36,491 nt of DNA from Psychromonas ossibalaenae ATCC BAA-1528 (GCF_000381745.1 NZ_KB907022.1:1-36491), one strand, 5' to 3'; shown: positions 8,864-17,100, numbered from the stretch's first letter. Numbers and translations are program-made. The notes: a model not told the origin generated them from the letters alone.

Positions 8864-8909
8864 GGTGATCTCTCACCGCTATTAGGCTGGTAATTATAAA
8901 TTCAGCCTA
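8864..8909 (-). terminator. Two adjacent hairpins between XapX-like gene and talB
   Basis: A 7-bp inverted repeat TAGGCTG/CAGCCTA (8883-8909) and a 5-bp palindrome GGTGA-TCTC-TCACC (8864-8877). On the minus strand they follow the XapX-like stop codon by 30 bp. Neither has a clear U tract on that strand, so they may only attenuate transcription or mark an operator in front of talB. Confidence 0.35.
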
Positions 8910-8938
8910 TTTTATTCTTTCCGTTTTTTAATCGTCTA

Positions 8939-9106
8939 TTACAACAAAGCGCTGATATACTGCTGGTAAATCAGGCCTCCCATATACACACCGAAGATAC
9001 CCATAATGCCGGGTAATACTGGTGGAGCTGGTAATGGTAATTTTAAAAAAGCAAAAATAAGCCCTACTAGACACCCTGCGAATAAGGCCATAAAAATTTG
9101 TTGCAT
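8939..9106 (-). CDS. XapX-domain small membrane protein (DUF1427 type)
   Basis: A 55-residue gene, easily missed. The start ATG (9104-9106) has a strong AAGGAG site 8 bp upstream and the frame is open to a double stop (TAA TAG). The protein begins MQQIFMALFAGCLVGLIFAF and continues with KLPLPAPPVLPGIMGIFGVYMGG, the proline-rich centre flanked by two hydrophobic helices that defines the XapX family. The family is named for a small gene in the E. coli xanthosine utilisation region; its function is unknown to me. Here too it heads a nucleoside and pentose gene block, immediately upstream of talB. Confidence 0.85.
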   Translation of the reverse strand: MQQIFMALFAGCLVGLIFAFLKLPLPAPPVLPGIMGIFGVYMGGLIYQQYISALL

Positions 9107-9268
9107 GCTGACTCCTTGTCAATCCGATTAATTGAAATCAGTTTATTTATTAAGCTACCTTAAAAGTGTGACCTAAACCCCCAGAACAATAATTATTATA
9201 ATCTTCTTTTGTGGTGTTAACAAAATATGTGGGCTATCATTTTGTTAGATGATTTATAGGAAGAAATA
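9107..9268. other. Divergent promoter region between XapX-like gene and zinc-ribbon locus
   Basis: AT-rich divergent spacer. It holds the right copy of the 30-bp repeat (9126-9155), a TATAAT-like box on both strands near 9193-9203, and from about 9210 the beginning of the duplicated leader of the zinc-ribbon gene. No gene is visible. Confidence 0.5.
9126..9155. repeat. 30-bp direct repeat, right copy
   Basis: Matches 715-744 at 29 of 30 positions in the same orientation; the single difference is C for T at the fourteenth base. It ends 20 bp from the XapX-like start codon, so it lies in that gene's leader or promoter. Confidence 0.9.
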
Positions 9269-9484
9269 TTGTTTAAACTTAGAACAGACTTTAACTCTTG
9301 TAAAACAGTTAATTGCGAAAATTTTACTGTGGTCAAAAGTAAATATCACAACTGTGTTATCAAAATGTGTGGGCTATGATTGTGCTGGGCGAGTAATAGG
9401 AAAAAATAATGTTTAAATTTAGAACAGACTTTAACTGTTGCAAAACAGTTAATTGCGAAAATTTCGGAGTGATCAAAAGCGATG
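9221..9484 (+). repeat. Imperfect tandem duplication, period 140 bp
   Basis: Unit 1 (9221-9344) and unit 2 (9361-9484) align over about 124 bp, both beginning CAAAAT.TGTGGGCTAT and both running through a leader, a start-like codon and the first codons of the zinc-ribbon gene (shared AGAACAGACTTTAACT and CAGTTAATTGCGAAAATTT). Leader divergence is higher than coding divergence. Confidence 0.92.
9269..9379 (+). pseudogene. Truncated copy of the zinc-ribbon gene 5' end
   Basis: Thirty-six codons opening with TTG where the intact gene has ATG. The first 19 residues (FKLRTDFNSCKTVNCENF after the start) match the intact protein except for a few substitutions; then the sequence diverges and stops at 9377-9379 inside the leader of the intact copy. 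It is best seen as a decayed duplication, not an independent gene. Confidence 0.7.
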
Positions 9485-10764
9485 ACTATATTCCGCAGAG
9501 CAGACGTTTAGGATACTTGTCAATTGAGTGTAAATTGTGCGGCAGTAATTGTCCCTGGATAAATAATGAATTAGTTAACGGCATTGTAAAAGAAAAGCTG
9601 GAATTTCAGTTTGCCAGAAAATTAACCCACTGCCCTAAGTGCCATCAGTATTTTTTCTTTAGCGAAAGAACGGATGCTAAGCTGCATGGTTTTACCTCCG
9701 CAGGAACACAGCGAAAAAAATGCTGCGTATGTCATACTATTTATACTGTGCAGAATTATAAAAATATTGAAGCTCTGAAGTCAGTGCTTGCCAGTATTAT
9801 TGCGAATAAAGAAATACGAGAGTCGATTAAAGCAAGCGGCTTGTCGGCCAGACTGTATTATTTTTATCTTGATAAACTCTCCAGTATATTTTCCAATTTC
9901 AGCCGTCTGCATGAAGAAGAGGTGATGGAAAGAAGTTATTTAGCGATGCATACGGAAGGGCGGGTTATAAAACTTGATCATAAAAGAGGTATGTACAGCT
10001 TAATTACTTCTGAAGTAGACAGTGGTTATATACTGCTGAACAGCAATAACCTGACCAGACAGAGCGTCGTTGATTATTATATTTACGATGAAAGTGAAAA
10101 TACTATTATAACTTCGAATTACTCAGATAATCTGGAAAATGTTCTGACTAACCGTTACCAGCAGAATATGAACCGTAATCATTTTGAGCAGTTATTAGTT
10201 GGGGAGCTAAAGCCGGTAACAAAATGTAATTTAATTTATCCGGATAAACTGGCTTATATTCATTTTCAGCTGTTAAACGCGTTCAGCCGCAAAGCAGATA
10301 AATATGATCATTATATTGAACACGAAAGTACCCTCAGATCCGGTGCTTTAATGGCTTCTTATGAGGACATCAAAAAGTCTAATGCCGATGTCTATTTTTT
10401 TGTTCCTTTTCTTAATTCAAGGGAAAAGCTCCAGGGGAAAAAAATCGGCTGGTGGAAGGACCGCTGGTTCAGCAATGAATTAGGGGCTATTTGTCCAATC
10501 ACTTGTAAATTAACGGACAGTGCGGATATTAAACTTCATCACAGTGACAGTATTGACCTATTTTTTACCTATATTGATCGGCATATGAACAAAGGAGTAA
10601 ACAGTATTAATGTTATTGATCAGCTGTCTGAAATACACCGCGTTATATTTAACTATTGTGATTTGAAAAACAATACTACCCGGGCAATAACCTTCGGTGT
10701 TGCTCAGAAGAGCTATACACCAGAAAGTCTTCTGGAAGATGCTTTGAAAATGATAATGAGCTGA
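9409..10764 (+). CDS. Double zinc-ribbon protein, possibly transposase-like
   Basis: 451 residues, preceded by an AGGAAA site. Two treble-clef/ribbon-like cysteine sets are visible: C11/C16 with C41/C44, and C75/C78 with C105/C108, the second ending GTQRKKCCVCHTIYTV, a layout reminiscent of the zinc-beta-ribbon plus HTH head of IS1/IS1595-type transposases (GxxRxxCxxCxxxF). A helical segment (about 120-170) that could be HTH follows, then a beta-rich C-terminal region starting EGRVIKLDHKRG. I recall similar proteins annotated only as cytoplasmic or hypothetical in enterobacteria and vibrios. I cannot see a convincing DDE triad, and there are no terminal inverted repeats around the gene. Both flanks carry local duplications, suggesting insertion between the talB/XapX and rpmE regions. 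DNA binding is likely; activity is unknown. Confidence 0.75.
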   Translation: MFKFRTDFNCCKTVNCENFGVIKSDDYIPQSRRLGYLSIECKLCGSNCPWINNELVNGIVKEKLEFQFARKLTHCPKCHQYFFFSERTDAKLHGFTSAGTQRKKCCVCHTIYTVQNYKNIEALKSVLASIIANKEIRESIKASGLSARLYYFYLDKLSSIFSNFSRLHEEEVMERSYLAMHTEGRVIKLDHKRGMYSLITSEVDSGYILLNSNNLTRQSVVDYYIYDESENTIITSNYSDNLENVLTNRYQQNMNRNHFEQLLVGELKPVTKCNLIYPDKLAYIHFQLLNAFSRKADKYDHYIEHESTLRSGALMASYEDIKKSNADVYFFVPFLNSREKLQGKKIGWWKDRWFSNELGAICPITCKLTDSADIKLHHSDSIDLFFTYIDRHMNKGVNSINVIDQLSEIHRVIFNYCDLKNNTTRAITFGVAQKSYTPESLLEDALKMIMS

Positions 10765-10786
10765 ATTGCTTGGTTTTTTGCAAGTC

Positions 10787-10822
10787 GGGTATTTCCATAG
10801 ATAGTGGAAATATCCAGCTTTT
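10787..10822 (+). terminator. Terminator-like hairpin after zinc-ribbon gene
   Basis: GGGTATTTCCA (10787-10797) pairs with TGGAAATATCC (10805-10815), with one mismatch, around a 7-base loop, followed by AGCTTTTATT. It lies 23 bp after the stop codon; the U tract is short. Confidence 0.55.
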
Positions 10823-11005
10823 ATTGTTGTTTATATTACACACTCCTATACGTTTTTGTATAACCTTAAAACGGATAATGAGCATAGCCTGGTTCATGGA
10901 GTGAAAGGTTAATAGAGTTGCTACATAGCCGTAAAAGAGTGTATTGCTGTAAATAGTCGAAATATCCCATTTTTTGGTTGTATTTTTATTGCACATCCTT
11001 ATATA
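10801..11005 (+). repeat. Imperfect direct repeat covering the rpmE promoter
   Basis: 10801-10852 and 10953-11005 share ATAGT.GAAATATCC at the left, TTGTTT/TTGTAT near the middle, and ATT.CACA..CCT.TATA at the right, 152 bp apart. The right copy holds the better -10 box. The pattern suggests duplication of an old promoter followed by decay of the left copy. Confidence 0.6.
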
Positions 11006-11007
11006 AT
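10978..11007 (+). promoter_or_regulatory. Putative rpmE promoter
   Basis: TTGTAT (10978-10983) and a perfect TATAAT (11002-11007) are separated by 18 bp, about 100 bp upstream of the rpmE start codon, leaving a structured leader. Confidence 0.55.
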
Positions 11008-11048
11008 TCGCCACCTAAAAATTTACGATAAATACGTGTGGTACTTTG

Positions 11049-11070
11049 TTGAGTGAAATAATTCATTCAA
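11049..11070 (+). promoter_or_regulatory. Hairpin in the rpmE leader
   Basis: TTGAGTGAA and TTCATTCAA pair fully (one G-U) around an ATAA loop, 37 bp upstream of the rpmE start. Autoregulatory L31 leaders have been described in gammaproteobacteria; whether this matches that consensus was not checked. Confidence 0.4.
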
Positions 11071-11106
11071 ACTGAGCAGCGACACGGCCCAATAGAGGTT
11101 TTCCCT

Positions 11107-11319
11107 ATGAAAAACAATATTCATCCAGAATACAACGTAATCACAGCAACTTGTTCTTGTGGTAACGTAGTTAAAGTTGGCTCAACAGCCGGCAAAGACC
11201 TAACTCTAGATATCTGTGGCGCATGTCACCCATTCTATACTGGTACTCAACGTGTTGTTGATACTGGCGGTCGTATCGACAAATTCAAAAAACGTTTCGG
11301 TTCTCTTTCTTCTAAATAA
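11107..11319 (+). CDS. rpmE: 50S ribosomal protein L31, zinc-binding form
   Basis: 70 residues, the normal length. Cysteines C16, C18, C37 and C40 (CSCGN and ICGACHPF) mark the zinc-containing C+ form used in zinc-replete cells, as opposed to the C- paralogue Ykg[21 protein letters not shown] is the conserved L31 core. Codon use is strongly biased, as expected for a ribosomal gene. It has its own promoter and leader, and its 3' end with the terminator has been copied about three more times downstream. Confidence 0.98.
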   Translation: MKNNIHPEYNVITATCSCGNVVKVGSTAGKDLTLDICGACHPFYTGTQRVVDTGGRIDKFKKRFGSLSSK

Positions 11320-11356
11320 GCTTTATCGCTTAAATAGAAAGACCAGAAATGATTTT

Positions 11357-11384
11357 AAAAAGGTACCTTCGGGTACCTTTTTTT
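11357..11384 (+). terminator. rpmE terminator
   Basis: Perfect stem AAAAAGGTACC/GGTACCTTTTT closed by a TTCG tetraloop and followed by a run of seven Ts. Confidence 0.95.
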
Positions 11385-11530
11385 ATGTCTGCTGATAAGT
11401 AATTGCAGGCATCGGCACAGTATCGCTGATACTGGCAGTCGTATCGAAGCTGTTATCGGGACAGGTAAGCAAAAAACATTTCGGTTCTCTTTCTTGTAAA
11501 TTGCTTAAATAGAAAGACCAGAAATGATAT

Positions 11531-11558
11531 AAAAAGGTACCTTCGGGCGCCTTTTTTT
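11531..11558 (+). terminator. Second copy of the rpmE terminator
   Basis: Same stem-loop in repeat copy 2, but the right arm is GGCGCC, giving one mismatch and one wobble pair; the TTCG loop and T run are kept. Confidence 0.85.
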
Positions 11559-11693
11559 ATGTCTGCTGATAAGTAATTACAGGCATCGGCACAGTATCGA
11601 AGCTGTTATCGGGATAGATAAGCAAAAAACGTTTCGGTTCTCTTTCTTCTAAATAAGCTTTATCGCTTAAATAGAAAGACCAGAAATGATTTT

Positions 11694-11721
11694 AAAAAGG
11701 TACCTTCGGGTACCTTTTTTT
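11694..11721 (+). terminator. Third copy of the rpmE terminator
   Basis: Identical to the first copy: perfect stem, TTCG loop and T run, in repeat copy 3. Confidence 0.9.
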
Positions 11722-11951
11722 ATGTCTGCTGATAAGTAATTGCAGGCATCGGCACAGTATCGCTGATACTGGCAGTCGTATCGAAGCTGTTATCGGGACA
11801 GATAAGCAAAAAATGTTGGGCTGGCTTTCTTCTAAACAGCTTAATGACAAAGAAACGATTTAAAAAGTATGTCAGGTGATAATAAAGTTTCAGGCGTTTC
11901 CTGGGGTTTTGTCCTAGAGTGAAAACAGATTTTAATTTTTTGGAATAAACT

Positions 11952-12695
11952 GTGTTTTTACGATTTTTTATACTTTTCTTGATCCTGCCCGTGCAGTTGT
12001 ATGCTTCCTGTCAGAAGATCGGCTGGGATCAAACTGTCACTCTGAAAAAAATTAATGATGGTGATACGGTCACCTTAACAAACGGGTCTTTAGTCCGACT
12101 TATCGGTATCAATACACCCGAAATTAACCATCGCGATAAAAGCCTTTCTGAGCCGTTTGCTTTTGAAGCAAAACGATTATTAGAAAAATATATAAAGGCT
12201 GGGGATAAGCTGCACTTGGTTTTTGATAAAACTAAACAGGATAAGTATGGGCGGATACTTGCTTATGTTTATAGTAAAACCGGGCGAAATCTGGCACTGC
12301 TGCAGTTACAGAATGGTTTGGCAAAACAGCTTGTGATTGGTAAAAATGATCGTTTCTGGCGGTGTTTTCAAAAAGCAGAAAGGCGGGCTCGTCTCCGAAA
12401 AAAAGGGATTTGGTCTGAGTTTAAGCCGTTGTCCGCTGCTGCTTTAAATAAAACAGATAAAGGTTATGTCTATATCAAAGGTACCGTAACTGAATTACAT
12501 GAAGATAAAAAAGGTCTCAGTTTTAAGTTAGACAGAAAATTAGAGATTAAGATAGCAGCAAAGCCTTTAAAAATGTTTAAGGACAATAACGTTGATTTTC
12601 TACTGCATGACAAATTATTGTTAACTGGAAAATTAACTTTCAGTCGCCAGCTGCCTAGATTAAGGCTCTATCATCCTGCGCAAATCTTACCCTAA
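11952..12695 (+). CDS. Exported Staphylococcal-nuclease-like (TNase) protein
   Basis: 247 residues with a GTG start (TGGAA upstream). An N-terminal hydrophobic signal (MFLRFFILFLILPVQLYA) precedes an SNase domain at about 25-155. Catalytic-type residues line up with thermonuclease: D36-G-D38 (INDGDTV), R49 (LVRLIGINTPE), E57 and R101 (DKYGRILAYVY). The metal-site Asp that follows the arginine is Asn54, as in many distant homologues. The C-terminal about 80 residues (GYVYIKGTVTELHEDKK onward) look like an OB-fold-like beta domain. It should act as a periplasmic or secreted Ca2+-dependent nuclease that could supply nucleotides for salvage. The rpmE-nuclease-maeB order is one I associate with vibrios and relatives. 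Confidence 0.88.
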   Translation: MFLRFFILFLILPVQLYASCQKIGWDQTVTLKKINDGDTVTLTNGSLVRLIGINTPEINHRDKSLSEPFAFEAKRLLEKYIKAGDKLHLVFDKTKQDKYGRILAYVYSKTGRNLALLQLQNGLAKQLVIGKNDRFWRCFQKAERRARLRKKGIWSEFKPLSAAALNKTDKGYVYIKGTVTELHEDKKGLSFKLDRKLEIKIAAKPLKMFKDNNVDFLLHDKLLLTGKLTFSRQLPRLRLYHPAQILP

Positions 12696-12725
12696 GATGA
12701 ATTAAGGCTGTAAACTCACTAAAAA

Positions 12726-13945
12726 CTTGACTATCATCACGCTTTTCCCAAGCCGGGTAAGATTAGTGTTGAAATTACCACTTCAGCTGAAATGGCCCAT
12801 GATCTGTCTCTGGCTTACAGCCCGGGAGCGGCAGAGCCGGTACATGAAATTGCATCTAATCCCGATGATGTTTATAAATACACAGATAAAGGCAACCTGG
12901 TGGCTGTTATCACTAACGGCAGTACAATTTGGGGACTGGGAAATTTAGGGCCTTGGCCTCTAAATCTGTTATGGAAGGTAAAGCGTTATTATTCAAACGC
13001 TTTGCTGGTCTTGATTCTATTGATATTGAAGTAAAGCATCGCACTGCCGATGAGTTTGTTAATACTGTTGTAAATATTGCCGATACATTCGGCGGTATTA
13101 ATCTTGAAGATTTCAAAGCACCTGAGTGTTTTGAAATTGAAAAGGCATTAAAACTGCGCTGCAGTATTCCTATCTTTCATGTTGATCAACACGGTACTGC
13201 TATTGTAACCGCTGCCGGCATGATTAATGCGCTGGATATTCAGGGGAAAAAAATAGAAGAAGCTAAAATTGTCTGTATGGGCGCAGGTGCCGCCGCCATT
13301 GCCTGTATGAAACTGTTGATTAAATGCGGCGCATTACGTGAAAAGATTTATATGCTGGATCGTAAAGGTGTCATTCATACTCGCCGTGGTGATATCAATG
13401 AATATAAGCAGCGTTTTGCTAATAATACTGACCAGCGTACGCGACTGGATGTGGTCACCAAAGCAGATGTCTTTGTTGGTGTATCCGGCCCGAATGTTTT
13501 ATCTGCACAAGATGTAGAATTAATGGCGTCGAATCCAATTATTTTTGCATGTTCAAATCCAGACCCGGAAATTAAACCTGAATTAGCACATTCTGTTCGT
13601 GATGATCTGATTATTGCCACTGGACGCAGTGACTATCCTAATCAAGTTAACAATGTACTTTGTTTCCCGTTTATTTTCCGCGGTGCATTAGATGTGCGTG
13701 CAGCTGAAATTAATGATGCGATGAAAGTTGCTGCTGTTCATGCGATACGTGAAATCGCTAAGCTGCCGGTACCTGAATCTGTACTTAAGGCCAGCGGCGC
13801 TGAATCTTTAATTTTTGGAAAAGGTTATATTATTCCTAAACCTATGGATCCTCGTCTGCTTAAACATGTCGCCGGAGCTGTTGCTCGTGCTGCGGTTGCC
13901 ACCGGTGCTGCTCAGATTGATCTGCCGGATAATTACACGGCATAA
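12726..13945 (+). pseudogene. maeB: NADP-type malic enzyme, frameshifted and lacking a start
   Basis: Decarboxylating malate dehydrogenase (malate to pyruvate plus CO2). Homology begins at 12726 (LDYHHAFPKPGKISVEIT) directly after an in-frame TAA with no start codon, so the first few codons are lost. The frame then runs MAHDLSLAYSPGAAEPVHEI up to LGNLGP and breaks near 12951-12955, where CCTTGG appears to lack one T; it resumes as LASKSVMEGKALLFKRFAG from the other frame and runs to 13945. The normally DDQHGTA metal-binding segment reads VDQHGTA. A translation start inside (12929) would lose the N-terminal domain. It is about 400 residues when joined, the size of the short malic enzymes lacking the phosphotransacetylase-like tail. 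A sequencing error could explain the frameshift but not the missing start. Confidence 0.88.
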
Positions 13946-13984
13946 AAAATAACTTAATTAAAATTACTTAGGTTGTTTCAGAAG

Positions 13985-14020
13985 CTCCGCTATTCATTTG
14001 AAAACAGCGGAGTTTTTTTT
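13985..14020 (+). terminator. Terminator after maeB
   Basis: CTCCGCT (13985-13991) pairs with AGCGGAG (14006-14012), followed by eight Ts. Confidence 0.9.
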
Positions 14021-14182
14021 ATTTATAGATTTGATAATACGTTTATAGTTCACAGAACACGAGTTATTAACGGGTGTTTTCCTTGGATATTAAAATCAAT
14101 AGTGGAATCATAGGTTAATAAGTTGTAAATTAGCGCGTTTTATCAAATATTTTTTTCTATCACTATTTTGTAAGGGTATTGT

Positions 14183-17100
14183 ATGCCAGGGAAACCTTCT
14201 TCTCAATTTGAAGCAAATAATATTGCTGATCCATTATTTCTTCATGCTGAGCATATCGCAAAAGACTTCTCACTATTTCCGGATAATTCATTACCATCAA
14301 ATACTGATCGTTTAGAAGGCTTGATTGATCGTGAACGTATTCAATCAAACCTGGCTACGATCCAAAAGTTAGATGTTGATGCTTATATTGCACGTACTGT
14401 GCAGCCTGCTGAAGATAATAAACGCCCAGGGGCAAAAAGTATTATCTCAGGATTTAATGGTAAAGTTGTCACTGAACAGTTAAACGGCGCATTTTACAGT
14501 GCTGAAATGGAACTGGATTTTGGCGGCTATACCCGTCGTATCGGCATCATTGCTCAAGAGCGTAGTTCAAACAACGGCGCATGGATGCCTGAACACCATT
14601 TAGCAGCAAGTAAAGCGATCCGTAAATTTGCCGATCTGTCACTACCTATTGTATACCTTATCGATACTCCGGGAGCAGATGCCGGCGAAGAAGCAAACAG
14701 TCAGAATCAGGCACACAGTATTTCACAAATGATCACTGAAAGTGCCAATGTTGACGTACCTACGGTTGGTATTGTTGTTGGTGTCGGTTACTCAGGCGGT
14801 GCTATCCCGCTGGCAACTGCAAATATTCTGCTTTCTGTTCGTGACGGTATTTTTAATACTATCCAGCCGAAAGGACTACAGAGCATTGCGCGTAAATATA
14901 ACCTGTCATGGCAGGAATGTGCGCAGTCTGTTGGTGTATCTCCAGAAGAGTTATACGAAATGGGCTGTATTGACGGTATCGTTGATTACTCTCCTGTGGA
15001 TCAGGATGAGCGTCAGCACAATCTGCAGAAAGCCGTTATTTCAAGTATTTTATCTATCGAGTCGACTTCGGTTGATTTTGTGCGTAAATACCCGGACATA
15101 TTAGAACACTACAACCGTAGTCTGGCGCGTTACTTAGAACCGTCAAGCAAGCTGGTCGCTGTTGAAAATGCATCAGAAAATGCGCACCTTATCGCGAAAA
15201 ACCCGACCGTGCATAATAATGCATTTGGTACTACTTATCGTTACATGCGTTACCTTACTTTACGCTCTCGTATTAAAGCGATCCAGAAAGGTGAGTACGG
15301 CCGTTTATCAAAACTGACGACACCTGAAGGTGACCTTAAAGCACGTGTTGAAGCAGATCGTAAACAAGTATTCGTAAGCTGGTTAAATAATCCTGACAAG
15401 CTGATTTATGACGATACGCTTAATAAAAACTGGAAATCATTTTTAGCAAAACGTGAAGATAAAAGCCTTGAGCGTAATATGTTCACTAAGCTTATTTTAG
15501 GTGAGCCTCAGGAAAATTACGATAATGCACGTAGTGCGTTACTGATTAACTTGACCTGGTCTTTATATAACCGCTGGAAAAGCAGTGCTGAAAATAACTT
15601 CCGCGCATTAATTACGCATCTTGAAGATGAAGTGAATGTACCGGTTACTGATTCATGGCCTGAACTGTCAGACTTAACAACAATTGATGTTGTAACCCAC
15701 AAAGAAACGCGTGAGTGTTTCATTGTGCATTGTCGTCATATGCTGGTATTTAATTCCTTATATGATAATACAATGGGCAACCTTGCTTCTATCGCCAAAG
15801 AAGCGATGGCAACTAAAGAGCTGTCTCGTGAATCTGTTTCTTCTCTGGTACGCAGTTCATTAAAAGGTGCTTTAAGCAAAGTAAGTGACGATGACTACGA
15901 ACAGCTGAAAGTAACCTTTAATGCCTGGCTGCATTATTTCACCGATCAAAGTGAACGTGGTGAGGTTTTAGCAAAAGTTGAAGAGTGGAAGAGTATCGGT
16001 GCGCCGCAGATGAACTCAAGTTTGTTTGTTATTTTAACTTACTTGTTTGAAAAAATATTACCTGCTTATTACAACAGCCGTGAAGACGCATCTCAATATA
16101 ACGGTGCGATTAACCCGGTACGTATCGGTCGTCGTAAAGATTTCTGGAACCGTTTGACTATGGGTTATCAGGACCTGCTGATTCAAGCTGTTTTGCGTGC
16201 AGAAAAGAACAAGAAGAACAACTCTTACGAAGCCATTTTAGATAAGTTCTTTACTGACTTTAAAGAATCTAAATCTGACTTGATGACAGCTAACCTGCTT
16301 GAGTTCCCTGGTTTCCGCTTATCTGTTGAAGATGCACTGGATAAAAAAGTTAAGCCTTGCGGTTTAGTGACTGGCGTGGGTGGTTTTAAATTAGAAAGTG
16401 GTGAAACGCAGGAAGTAGGTGTGGCGGTTTCTAACCTGTCATTCCAGGCGGGTGCCTTTGATATGGCAAGTGCAGAAAAATTCTGTGCGCTGCTGGTTGA
16501 ATGTGCAGAAAAACACTTACCAGTTGTGGCATTTATCAGTTCCGGTGGTATGCAGACTAAAGAAGGTGCCTCTGCACTATTCTCAATGGCTGTAGTAAAT
16601 GACCGTATTACCCGTTTCATCCGTGATAATGACCTGCCGGTTATTATGTTTGGTTACGGTGACTGTACTGGTGGTGCACAGGCTAGCTTTGTGACACATC
16701 CAATGGTGCAGACTTATTACCTGTCAGGTACTAATATGCCGTTTGCCGGCCAAATGGTTGTACCTGCTTACCTGCCGTCAACAGCGACATTATCAAACTA
16801 CTTATCACGCGTTTCCGGTGCTATGGATGGTCTGGTGATCAACCCGTTCTCCGATGACCTTAACGATAAGCTGCGTGATATTGATGAAAATATGCCGATG
16901 CCGGTGATCACTGTTGAAGAGACTATTCAGCGTGCATTAACTGGTTTTGTGCCTGTTTGCGGTATCGGCGGTGATGCTTTCTCAACAGCAGATCCTCGTG
17001 AGTTAATGACACCAGTGAAAAAAGTGCTGGTTCATGCGCGTGGCTGTACTGCGGTTAAATTAATCCGCAAAGCGCAGGATAATGATATTAACGTTGTCTT

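Larger units (their letters stand above)
10765..11106. other. Spacer between zinc-ribbon gene and rpmE
   Basis: 342 bp without a gene. It contains a terminator-like hairpin (10787-10822), two imperfect copies of a roughly 52-bp promoter-like segment (10801-10852 and 10953-11005), and the rpmE promoter and leader. Confidence 0.6.
11260..11840 (+). repeat. Tandem array of rpmE 3' end plus terminator
   Basis: The rpmE tail from GATACTGGCGG (11260) through the UUCG terminator to about 11424 is followed by copies starting at 11428, about 11595 and 11765, the last cut off near 11840. Periods are roughly 168, 153 and 184 bp. Copies 2-4 share an insertion (AAGCTGTTATCGGGA) absent from the gene, so they arose from one modified duplicate. 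The copied coding part no longer encodes L31. Confidence 0.93.

Noticed and set aside
8864-8877. CRP site GGTGA-N4-TCACC before talB
   Set aside because: CRP sites have a six-base spacer and TGTGA/TCACA arms; here the spacer is four and both outer bases differ.
8928-9122. Alternative 64-codon frame over the XapX-like gene
   Set aside because: The XapX frame one step away has a strong ribosome site and a recognisable family; this one is its shadow.
9409-10764. Complete insertion sequence
   Set aside because: No terminal inverted repeats or target-site duplication could be seen around the gene, and a DDE triad is not evident.
11260-11840. CRISPR-like or REP array suggested by evenly spaced repeats
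   Set aside because: Units are long (about 150-185 bp), derive from rpmE and its terminator, and have no unique spacers or cas genes.
12929-13945. Intact short malic enzyme starting at the internal ATG at 12929
   Set aside because: That start lies in the wrong frame for the conserved residues before it, reading MGTGKFRA where the family has LGNLGP; the N-terminal domain would be lost and no ribosome site is present.
16225-16620. Open frame on the minus strand inside the carboxylase gene
   Set aside because: It lies wholly within a well-supported gene, and its translation is low-complexity and resembles no family.
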